A DNA stretch of 39,715 bases from Candidatus Omnitrophota bacterium (GTDB lineage: Bacteria > Omnitrophota > Gorgyraeia > Gygaellales > Profunditerraquicolaceae): NCBI GenBank assembly GCA_022013085.1, contig JAKLQX010000076.1, positions 1 through 39,715 of the forward strand, in the 5' to 3' direction. The notes beneath the pieces are model-generated. The model was not told where the DNA came from. It saw only the letters and a list, made by a program, of their open reading frames with translations, and ran no database searches. Each line of letters starts with the position of its first letter. Position 1 is the first letter of the stretch. Positions 33,612-39,715 of the stretch are shown in pieces. A program made the position numbers and the translations under genes.

Positions 33612-34588
33612 AAAAGATAATATTAAGCGGGATGCGGCCTACGGGTAAATTACATCTGGGCCATTTGGTGGGAGCACTAAGCAATTGGGTAAAGTTTCAA
33701 GATGATTACGATTGTTTATTCATGGTTGCGGATTGGCACGCGTTGATGACAGAGTATGAGCATCCGGATAATCTTAAAGCAAACATGTTTGATAATGTTG
33801 TTGATTGGTTGTCTTGTGGAATTGACCCTGATAAAGCCACTATTTTTGTTCAATCGCAAGTGCCTGAGCATCTTGAGCTTTATTTTATTCTTTCGCTGAT
33901 TACGCCTTTAGGATTGTTAGAGCGTTGCCCTACTTATAAAGAGCAGTTGCGCCAGGTGGCTAATCGTGATTTAAGTACTTATGGTTTTTTAGGTTATCCG
34001 GTGTTACAAGCAGCGGATATTTTGCTTTATAAAGCTAATGCCGTTCCGGTAGGAGAGGATCAACTGCCGCATTTGGAATTAACTCGCCAGATAGTGCGTA
34101 AATTTAACCATCTTTATAAAACAACTTGTTTTCCTGAACCTAAGGCAATGCTAGCCGAAACTACTCGTCTTATGGGCCTTGATGGCCGTAAAATGAGTAA
34201 GAGTTATGATAATTATATCGCGTTATCTGAAACACCGGATGTTATCCGAAAAAAAGTGCAGAGTATGATTACTGATCCACAGAGGATCAGGCTTACTGAT
34301 TGCGGGCATCCAGATAAGTGCAATGTTTTTAGTTACTATGTTACATTTTTTCCTTTGATGAAAAAAGAAGTGCTGGAGCGGTGTGCTAAGGCTAAGATTG
34401 GATGTACTGAATGCAAGAAAGAGCTAGCTTCTAAATTAATTGATCTATTAGCTCCCATTCAAGAAAAAAGGCATGTTTTATTAAAAGATAAGCAACGTAT
34501 TCAAGAGATATTATCTTTTGGCGCGCGCCGGGCGAGGGTAAAAGCAGGCGCCACTATGCAGGAAGTAAAGGAGTTACTTAAAATTTAA
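33608..34588 (+). CDS. trpS: Tryptophanyl-tRNA synthetase
   Basis: TrpRS charges tRNA-Trp. The class I signature appears as GMRPTGKLHLGHLVGALSNW (8-27) with HLGH, and the KMSKS motif is exact at 195-199 (DGRKMSKSYDN). Other family stretches are FVQSQVPEH, YPVLQAADILLY, VPVGEDQLPHLELTR and the C-terminal anticodon-binding helices. The length of 326 residues is typical. The ATG overlaps the infB stop by four bases, so the gene is coupled to infB. Four cysteines (C in DCGHPDKC and in GCTECKK) could be a small metal site, a feature of some TrpRS; this is not certain. Confidence 0.97.
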   Translation: MKKIILSGMRPTGKLHLGHLVGALSNWVKFQDDYDCLFMVADWHALMTEYEHPDNLKANMFDNVVDWLSCGIDPDKATIFVQSQVPEHLELYFILSLITPLGLLERCPTYKEQLRQVANRDLSTYGFLGYPVLQAADILLYKANAVPVGEDQLPHLELTRQIVRKFNHLYKTTCFPEPKAMLAETTRLMGLDGRKMSKSYDNYIALSETPDVIRKKVQSMITDPQRIRLTDCGHPDKCNVFSYYVTFFPLMKKEVLERCAKAKIGCTECKKELASKLIDLLAPIQEKRHVLLKDKQRIQEILSFGARRARVKAGATMQEVKELLKI

Positions 34589-34590
34589 AT

Positions 34591-35358
34591 ATGGATTACA
34601 AAATAAAATTAGAGATGTTCGAAGGCCCGTTGGACCTGTTGCTTTATTTAGTGAAAAAAGATCACCTTAATATTTATGATATTCCAATTGCTAAAGTTAC
34701 CAGTCAGTATCTCGATTATATCAATCTTATGCAGCTTTTGGATTTAAATATTGCTGGCGAGTTTTTAGTGATGGCAGCAACTCTTATGCAGATTAAATCT
34801 AAGATGCTGCTTCCGGCTTCTGAATTAACTTTAGAGGAAGAGGAAACAGATCCGCGTGCTGAATTAGTGAAAAGATTACTAGAGTATGAAAAGTTTAAAC
34901 AGATCGCTGAGAATTTAAGAGAAAGAGAGATTAGCCAGCAGGATGTTTTTAAGCGCCCAAGAACAGATAGCCTTAAGGAATTTAAGCAGCAAGGTTCGAA
35001 AGATGACACGTATTTTGAAGCCAGTATATTCGATTTAATTAATGCTTTTTCCCAAGCATTAAAAGATGTTCCGAGGGAAGTTTTTTATGAAGTAATCAAG
35101 GACCAGTTTACCGTAGAGCAGAAAGTACATGATATTTTACACCTACTTTTGGTTGAGACCGAAGTTAAGCTTTCGAGTTTATTTAGCCAGACTAAAAGTA
35201 AATTAGAGATCATTGTAGTTTTCTTGGCGATTTTAGAACTAGCTAAAATGAAGGAGATTAAAGCGTGCCAAAATGCGGCATTTGAGGATATAACCATATT
35301 AAGAAACAAGGAAAATATCATACCTTATGAGCGACGAGACCAGAGAGGCCTTGCTTAA
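34591..35358 (+). CDS. scpA: Segregation and condensation protein A (kleisin)
   Basis: ScpA is the kleisin that bridges SMC heads in the bacterial condensin. The 255-residue product begins [31 protein letters not shown], the typical ScpA N-terminus, with [27 protein letters not shown] and the C-terminal winged-helix part ([20 protein letters not shown]). It starts two bases after trpS and its last 32 bases overlap ruvB. ScpB, usually the next gene, is absent here, as is smc, so the partners must be elsewhere. Confidence 0.94.
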   Translation: MDYKIKLEMFEGPLDLLLYLVKKDHLNIYDIPIAKVTSQYLDYINLMQLLDLNIAGEFLVMAATLMQIKSKMLLPASELTLEEEETDPRAELVKRLLEYEKFKQIAENLREREISQQDVFKRPRTDSLKEFKQQGSKDDTYFEASIFDLINAFSQALKDVPREVFYEVIKDQFTVEQKVHDILHLLLVETEVKLSSLFSQTKSKLEIIVVFLAILELAKMKEIKACQNAAFEDITILRNKENIIPYERRDQRGLA

Positions 35359-36352
35359 GGCTAATCCAATAGTTAATTCGACAGTTGAGTCTGAAGAAGA
35401 TATAGTTTTAAATATATCGCTTCGGCCTAAGAAATTTAGCGAGTTTGTCGGCCATAAAGATATCGTAGACAATTTAAAGATTGCTATTACTGCTGCGCGC
35501 CAAAGAAAAGAGCCATTAGAGCATGTTCTTTTAAGCGGGCCCCCAGGATTAGGCAAGACTTCTTTATCGCATATCATCTCGCATGAGATGGGAGCTAAGA
35601 TTACTGCAACCAGTGGCCCAGCTATTGAGCGCGCTGGAGATTTAATCGGAATACTGACCAATTTAGAAAAGGGTGATATTCTTTTTATTGATGAAATTCA
35701 CCGTATGTCTAAAGTAGTAGAAGAGTTTTTATATCCTGCCATGGAAAGTTTTCAGATAGATTTTGTGATTGATAAAGGCCCGTATGCTAAAACCATTAAG
35801 TTTAATCTTAAGCCTTTTACTTTAATTGGGGCAACTACACGCACCGGTTTATTAGCTGCCCCTCTGCGTGGAAGATTTGGGATATTTTATAGCTTGGATT
35901 TTTACAAAATAGAGGATTTGGCTAAGATCATTAGGAATTCCGCGCTTCTATTATCAGTTGAAATCGATGAAGAGGCGTCTTTGGAAATTGCTAGGCGGGC
36001 TCGCGGGACACCGCGCATTGCTAACCGGCTCTTGCGTCGGGTTCGTGACTACGCCCAGGTTTTGAAAATTAATAAGGTAGGTCAGGCAGCTAGTGCTAAG
36101 ATTCTCAATGACCTGGGTATTGACCAGGCAGGGTTTGATGATTTGGACCGCAAGGTGTTGAAATTGATTCTTGAGTCATTTGGGGGTGGCCCGGTGGGAA
36201 TTGAATCTTTAGCAGCTAGTCTTAATGAAGAAGTGGATACTATTGCTGATACAGTTGAGCCGTATCTTTTAAAAGCCGGGTATTTAAAACGTACTTCTAG
36301 GGGCAGGCTGGCTACTAAAAAAGCGTTTGAGCATTTTAAAAGTTTTGCGTGA
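35327..36352 (+). CDS. ruvB: Holliday junction branch migration helicase RuvB
   Basis: RuvB is the AAA+ motor that drives branch migration with RuvA. The 341-residue protein has [16 protein letters not shown], Walker [10 protein letters not shown] (71-79), Walker [13 protein letters not shown], sensor 1 [20 protein letters not shown] and the sensor 2 region [22 protein letters not shown]-terminal winged helix follows ([21 protein letters not shown]). ATG 35327 lies 32 bases inside scpA; the conserved part begins near residue 25, so the exact start could be later. ruvA and ruvC are not adjacent. The TGA stop overlaps the queH start (TGATG). Confidence 0.96.
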   Translation: MSDETREALLKANPIVNSTVESEEDIVLNISLRPKKFSEFVGHKDIVDNLKIAITAARQRKEPLEHVLLSGPPGLGKTSLSHIISHEMGAKITATSGPAIERAGDLIGILTNLEKGDILFIDEIHRMSKVVEEFLYPAMESFQIDFVIDKGPYAKTIKFNLKPFTLIGATTRTGLLAAPLRGRFGIFYSLDFYKIEDLAKIIRNSALLLSVEIDEEASLEIARRARGTPRIANRLLRRVRDYAQVLKINKVGQAASAKILNDLGIDQAGFDDLDRKVLKLILESFGGGPVGIESLAASLNEEVDTIADTVEPYLLKAGYLKRTSRGRLATKKAFEHFKSFA

Positions 36353-36891
36353 TGAGAATTTTACTGCATACTTGTTGCGCGCCTTGTTTAATCTATCCAT
36401 TAGAAAGGCTAAAGATTAAAGGGTTTGAGGTTAAGGCATTCTATTATAATCCTAACATTCATCCATTTAGTGAATATAATAAGCGCAAGGAATCACTTGA
36501 GGTTTTATGTAGAGAGTTGCAGCTTGAAATTCAGTTTTCAGAGTATCAACCCGCTGAATTTTTTCAAGCAATAAATACTAAAGAAGATTTGCTTTCGCGA
36601 TGCGCAATCTGCTGGTCTTTGCGTTTGCAGAAAACAGCTTTGGCGGCGCGCGAAAATGGTTTCCAGGGCTTTAGCTCAACTTTACTAGTTAGCCCATATC
36701 AGAATCAAGAGCTTTTAAAGCAATTAGGCGCACAAGCAGCTCATGAGGCTAAGACAGAATTTTATTACGAGGATTTTCGCCCTGGGTTTAAGAAGGCTCA
36801 TATTGAAGCTAAAAGCAAAGGGATTTATTGCCAGAAATATTGTGGATGTATTTATTCAGAGATAGAGCGATATAAGAAAATAAGCAAATGA
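36352..36891 (+). CDS. queH: Epoxyqueuosine reductase QueH
   Basis: QueH (formerly DUF208) reduces epoxyqueuosine to queuosine in tRNA and replaces QueG in many bacteria. The 179-residue product has the family cysteines: C8, C9 and C12 in HTCCAPC, two in SRCAICWSLRL, and YCQKYCGC near the C-terminus, which bind an iron-sulfur cluster and metal. The motif YYNPNIHPFSEYNKRKESL is typical. ATG 36352 shares one base with the ruvB stop; GTG 36349 is the other possible start. queA and tgt lie downstream, so three queuosine genes cluster here. Confidence 0.95.
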   Translation: MRILLHTCCAPCLIYPLERLKIKGFEVKAFYYNPNIHPFSEYNKRKESLEVLCRELQLEIQFSEYQPAEFFQAINTKEDLLSRCAICWSLRLQKTALAARENGFQGFSSTLLVSPYQNQELLKQLGAQAAHEAKTEFYYEDFRPGFKKAHIEAKSKGIYCQKYCGCIYSEIERYKKISK

Positions 36892-38096
36892 AAAACAAAA
36901 TCTTAATCTTATTTTTTGTTTGTTTTATATTGTGTTTAGCCTTTACAGAAGGCGTTGCCCAGGATGTTAATCAGAGTGCGCCTCAAAGTGCAGTTCAAAG
37001 TGCAGTTCAAAGCGCGTGTCGGGGAGTATGGGTATCAGTGTTTTCTGCCAAGTCAATACTTTATACAAAAGAAGGAGTGGATAATTTGATTAATCAATGC
37101 AAAAAAGCAAAGATTAATGAAATTTACTTGCAGGTTTTTCAATCGGGAAACGCATATTATGACTCCAAGGTGTGCGATAAATTTAAATATAATGAGATGG
37201 TTAAGGCAGCAGGGATGGACACGCTGGATCTGTTGCTTAGGCAGGCTCATGAAAACAATATAAAAGTTTTTGCCTGGGTAAATGTCTTAAGTTTAGGGAA
37301 AAATAATAAAGCGGATATTATAAATAAATTTGGTAATTCTATTCTTACCCGTGATCAATATTTAAGGGTATCCCAAAGCAAAACTAACATGGACCTGGAT
37401 AAGTATTATTTGAGAGAAGACCAAATATTCCTTGAGCCGGGAGATCCAAGGGTAGAAGAGTATATTTTAACCATTATTAATGAGATTATTAATCGTTATC
37501 CATTAATAAGTGGGATACATCTGGATTATATACGTTATCCATCTCCTGTACCATTTGTGCCTGGATCAAGATTTAAGAAATTTGGTTTAATTTATGGCTA
37601 TGGGGTAAAGAACTTGGAGCGGTTTAAAGATAAAACAGAGCTTAACCCCCTGGATACATTAAATAATGAAGATGAATATCTGGCCTGGGACAATTGGAAG
37701 CGTCAACAGGTAACGGATTTAGTGCGTAAGATTTCAAATTTAGTAAAAGTCAAGTCAGCGGATCTATCGGTTTCTTGCGCAGTTATCTCACTTACCGAGC
37801 GTGCGTATGCCAATGCCTTTCAGGATTGGTCATTTTGGCTTGAAGATGGTATTATTGATTATGCTGTATTAATGGCTTACACTAAGGATAACCAGTTTGC
37901 TAAAGAAATAGTAAAATCTGCGTTAGGCCACCGCGGCAAAGGCAAAATCTATATTGGTATAGGGTTATTCCTGATGAAAAATAATCTAGATTTATTTTAT
38001 AACCAATATAAGATGGTTACTGGTTTATCCCCCGATGGAATTGTATTTTTTTCTATTGACGATTTATCTAATGAAATAATCGGTTATCTGAATTAA
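36888..38096 (+). CDS. Secreted glycoside hydrolase-like protein (GHL10/DUF187 type)
   Basis: A signal peptide (1-24, ending GVAQ) is followed by a short repeat (SAPQSAVQSAVQSA, encoded by near-identical 12-bp units). A TIM-barrel-like domain then covers about residues 44-402. RGVWVSVFSAKSILYTKEGV, KINEIYLQVFQSGNAYYDS, KVFAWVNVLSLG and ISGIHLDYIRYPSP fit the GHL10/DUF187 family of putative glycosidases, where the Asp in LDYIRYP is conserved. The substrate is unknown; a cell wall or exopolysaccharide glycan is plausible. It overlaps queH by four bases (ATGA), although no link to queuosine is evident. Confidence 0.82.
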   Translation: MKNKILILFFVCFILCLAFTEGVAQDVNQSAPQSAVQSAVQSACRGVWVSVFSAKSILYTKEGVDNLINQCKKAKINEIYLQVFQSGNAYYDSKVCDKFKYNEMVKAAGMDTLDLLLRQAHENNIKVFAWVNVLSLGKNNKADIINKFGNSILTRDQYLRVSQSKTNMDLDKYYLREDQIFLEPGDPRVEEYILTIINEIINRYPLISGIHLDYIRYPSPVPFVPGSRFKKFGLIYGYGVKNLERFKDKTELNPLDTLNNEDEYLAWDNWKRQQVTDLVRKISNLVKVKSADLSVSCAVISLTERAYANAFQDWSFWLEDGIIDYAVLMAYTKDNQFAKEIVKSALGHRGKGKIYIGIGLFLMKNNLDLFYNQYKMVTGLSPDGIVFFSIDDLSNEIIGYLN

Positions 38097-38108
38097 ATTA
38101 GGGACAGC

Positions 38109-38170
38109 GACTATTTTTTCTTAATTAGTAGGGGAGGTTTAAACCTCCCCTACGATGTTAATAAATAGTC
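38109..38170. repeat. Palindrome before queA
   Basis: A perfect 26-base palindrome (GTAGGGGAGGTTT followed by its exact complement, 38128-38153) is framed by an outer inverted pair GACTATTT (38109-38116) and AAATAGTC (38163-38170). The unit would fold as one hairpin of about 62 nt, or a cruciform. It lacks a T-run on the + strand after the stem, so it is not a simple terminator for the upstream gene. No promoter or Shine-Dalgarno sequence for queA was found between it and the ATG. Confidence 0.7.
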
Positions 38171-38185
38171 CTTATTTATGTCAAA

Positions 38186-39178
38186 ATGCTTAAACTTTCT
38201 GATTTTGATTATCCGCTTCCTAAAGAGTTGATTGCCCAATATCCGTTGGAAGATAGGCAAGAAGCCCGGCTTTTAATTGTGGATCGCAAAAGCTGCCAAA
38301 TCAGCCATGGAATATTTAAGGATATCTGTAGTTTCTTTAAGAAAAACGATTTACTGGTGCTTAATGATACAAAAGTCTTAAACTGCCGGTTAATTGGTTA
38401 TAAGAACACTGGTGGGAAGGTAGAGATTTTATTAACCCGGCGTCTTAATGGAACAACATTTTCTACTCTCTTGCAACCTAGCCGTACAAAGACAGGAGAG
38501 AAGATTATTTTTGCGGATGGAAAAATCAGCGGTGTGCTTAGCGCCCGCGGACAAATTAGCTTTAAGCAATCTGATGCGGATGTAATTTATGACTATGGGA
38601 TCGTGCCTTTGCCACCATACATAAAACGCGATCCTGAAGAGATAGATAAGATTTATTACCAGACGGTTTATGCGAAAAATGATGGGGCACTGGCCTCTCC
38701 CACTGCAGGGCTGCATTTTACTGCTGGATCACTTGAAGAGATTAAAAAGTCGGGGGTTAATTTAGCTTATCTAACTTTACATGTAGGATTGGGCACGTTT
38801 CGTCCGGTTAAATGTACGGATATAACTGAGCATAAGATGGAGCCTGAATATTTCCTGGTTCCTGATACAACAAGGGCGGCAGTTACTAAAGCAAAAAATG
38901 ATTTGGCCCGCATTATTGCTGTGGGTACAACTAGCTTGCGCGCGTTAGAAACTTATGGCTCTGGGAGAAATGAAGGCAATACAGATTTATTTATTTATCC
39001 AGGTTATGAATTTAAAGTAGTGGATTGCCTCTTGACCAATTTTCATCTGCCGTGCACCACTCTTTTTATGTTGGTGTGTGCTTTTGGTGGAGAAAAGCTA
39101 GTAAAGCAGGCGTATCAAGAGGCAGTTGAGAAGAAATACAGATTTTATAGTTATGGCGACGCGATGCTGGTTATTTAA
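38186..39178 (+). CDS. queA: S-adenosylmethionine:tRNA ribosyltransferase-isomerase
   Basis: QueA transfers and isomerises ribose from SAM onto preQ1 in tRNA to give epoxyqueuosine, the substrate of QueH. The 330-residue length is typical. Signatures are FDYPLPKELIAQYPLEDRQEARLL, LVLNDTKVLNCRL, VPLPPYIKRD, YQTVYAKNDGALASPTAGLHFT, LTLHVGLGTFRPV and the C-terminal YPGYEFKVVDCLLTNFHLP. ATG 38186 has no Shine-Dalgarno sequence, but the protein begins correctly there. Its TAA stop lies at the start of repeat copy 2. tgt follows after a 422-base gap. Confidence 0.97.
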   Translation: MLKLSDFDYPLPKELIAQYPLEDRQEARLLIVDRKSCQISHGIFKDICSFFKKNDLLVLNDTKVLNCRLIGYKNTGGKVEILLTRRLNGTTFSTLLQPSRTKTGEKIIFADGKISGVLSARGQISFKQSDADVIYDYGIVPLPPYIKRDPEEIDKIYYQTVYAKNDGALASPTAGLHFTAGSLEEIKKSGVNLAYLTLHVGLGTFRPVKCTDITEHKMEPEYFLVPDTTRAAVTKAKNDLARIIAVGTTSLRALETYGSGRNEGNTDLFIYPGYEFKVVDCLLTNFHLPCTTLFMLVCAFGGEKLVKQAYQEAVEKKYRFYSYGDAMLVI

Positions 39179-39401
39179 AATGATCTTGGCAAGTTTAGCG
39201 CGAATGTCAATTTTAGCCAATGGAGCTTGAGCAATTTCGGGAATTCCGAGGCCTCGCCTTAGGCGGGGCAATCTCGGAACGGCGATGCTGTCTGAGCGCC
39301 GAGCGAGAGCGCGAGGCGCGAGTTCAGCAGCCGCCGAAATGCGAAAGATCATTGGCGTTAAAAAATTGACCTGAGCGAAAAATTTGCCAAGATCATTTTA
39401 A
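39174..39401. repeat. Structured dispersed repeat, copy 2 (inverted relative to copy 1)
   Basis: Read on the minus strand, this matches the element at 2424-2652 almost base for base through the core (GCATTTCGGCGGCTGCTG, CGCTCAGACAGCATCGCC, TTCCGAGATTGCCCCGCC). Its outer arms are AAAATGATCTTGGCAA and TTGCCAAGATCATTTT, a perfect inverted pair. The same positions in copy 1 read CTCTGCTAGTTTT and AAAACCAGCAGAG: different bases, same pairing. An inner pair changes from GTCGATTTT/AAAATCGAC in copy 1 to GTCAATTTT/AAAATTGAC-like here. It begins at the queA stop codon, as copy 1 begins at the end of a gene. Confidence 0.87.
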
Positions 39402-39421
39402 TAGTTTATTGAATGAAAAGA

Positions 39422-39477
39422 GGGACGCGCTAAAAGGGGACACCTTTAATCAAGGGTGTCCCCTAAGAGGACGTCCC
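39422..39477. repeat. REP-like GGGGACACC hairpin
   Basis: AGGGGACACC (39435-39444) and GGTGTCCCCT (39455-39464) form a 10-bp stem, framed by GGGACG (39422-39427) and CGTCCC (39472-39477). It lies in the 422-base gap 39179-39600 between queA and tgt. That gap also holds repeat copy 2 and the structured segment at 39509-39589, and no gene. The nested stem resembles extragenic palindromes; a single copy in this window cannot prove that. Confidence 0.6.
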
Positions 39478-39508
39478 CAACTACAGAGTCATTTTATTAA
39501 TATTATTA

Positions 39509-39589
39509 GCGGGTGACTGTCGAGACGAAGCCCTTGCCGCGCGCAACGAAAAGTGAGCACGGCGAGGTGGCTCGGCAGGCAGGACCCGC
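39509..39589 (+). other. GC-rich structured segment just upstream of tgt
   Basis: This 81-base segment can fold as a closed multi-stem structure. The ends pair as GCGGGT (39509-39514) with ACCCGC (39584-39589), then GTCGAG/CTCGGC, and inside CCTTGCCG with CGGCGAGG (one G-U pair). Its base composition is far richer in GC than the flanks. It ends 11 bases before the tgt ATG. It has no T-loop sequence, so it is not a tRNA, and it does not look like a preQ1 riboswitch. It may be another dispersed repeat or a structured leader. Confidence 0.5.
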
Positions 39590-39600
39590 GTAAAGTAAAT

Positions 39601-39715
39601 ATGTTTACCTTAATTCATCAAGACAAAAATAGTAAGGCGCGGTTGGGTAAGCTGACAACTGCTCATGGCGCATTTGATACACCGGCTTTTATGCCTGTGG
39701 GTACGCATGCCACGA
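39601..39715 (+). CDS. tgt: tRNA-guanine transglycosylase, N-terminal fragment (cut by window edge)
   Basis: The first 38 residues are visible and begin [20 protein letters not shown], followed by [18 protein letters not shown], the conserved N-terminus of bacterial Tgt. Tgt exchanges guanine 34 of tRNA for preQ1, the step before QueA. The catalytic aspartates lie beyond the window. No Shine-Dalgarno sequence precedes ATG 39601. It follows queA and queH, completing a queuosine gene group. Confidence 0.93.
   Translation, partial: MFTLIHQDKNSKARLGKLTTAHGAFDTPAFMPVGTHAT

Noticed and set aside
39509-39589. A tRNA gene or preQ1 riboswitch before tgt
   Set aside because: There is no T-loop or anticodon arm of the right form, and the size and stems do not match the short preQ1 aptamers I know.

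Overview
The window is a gene-dense stretch of about 39.7 kb from a bacterial chromosome. Every gene I can support lies on the + strand. The content points to a diderm (Gram-negative) bacterium that makes a Kdo- and heptose-containing lipopolysaccharide: heptosyltransferases, a heptose-7-phosphate kinase, a full kdsB-kdsA-kdsD-kdsC set, LptC/LptA and LptB, an OmpA-like lipoprotein and RseP. Several traits together suggest an uncultured lineage such as Omnitrophota (former OP3) or a PVC-like relative: a DUF4912 plus GH57 pair, an LptC-LptA fusion, a trigger factor without its PPIase domain, and a degenerate 5'-nucleotidase fused to thioredoxin-like domains. The lineage is inferred from gene content and was not tested by phylogeny.

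Layout. 1-2442: three consecutive GT9 heptosyltransferase domains, the last two fused. 2698-9465: a deoxyhypusine-synthase-like protein, then heptose and Kdo synthesis (rfaE1, kdsB, kdsA, kdsD, kdsC) and LPS export (lptC-lptA fusion, lptB). 9477-10989: protein quality control (trigger factor, clpP). 11092-18147: a class V aminotransferase and serA (probably serine synthesis), a secreted pseudo-phosphoesterase/thioredoxin fusion, a homocitrate/Re-citrate synthase-like enzyme and purA. 18171-19297: a clear sigma-70 promoter driving two lipoproteins. 19380-22060: DUF4912 protein and GH57 glucan branching enzyme. 22062-26951: isoprenoid and envelope genes (uppS, cdsA, dxr, rseP, ispG). 26955-36352: a lone CpaF-type ATPase, then information processing (proS, rimP, nusA, infB, trpS, scpA, ruvB). 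36352-39715: queuosine genes (queH, queA, start of tgt) with a glycoside-hydrolase-like secreted protein between them.

The most unusual signals are non-coding. First, a structured element of about 229 bp occurs at both ends of the window in opposite orientation (2424-2652 and 39174-39401). Its core is nearly identical, while its outer arms differ between copies yet stay self-complementary, so the pairing is conserved by compensatory change. Second, four gene junctions (3625-3706, 6269-6377, 16809-16881, 23563-23644) carry inverted repeats. The left arm follows the upstream stop codon, and the right arm contains the Shine-Dalgarno sequence and reaches into the GTG start codon of the next gene (rfaE1, kdsD, purA, dxr). 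Two different arm sequences are used and both stay perfectly paired. This looks like a repeated stop-to-start hairpin that hides the ribosome binding site, which suggests a translational coupling device, possibly spread as a small mobile palindrome. Other short hairpins lie before the class V aminotransferase, nusA, queA and tgt.
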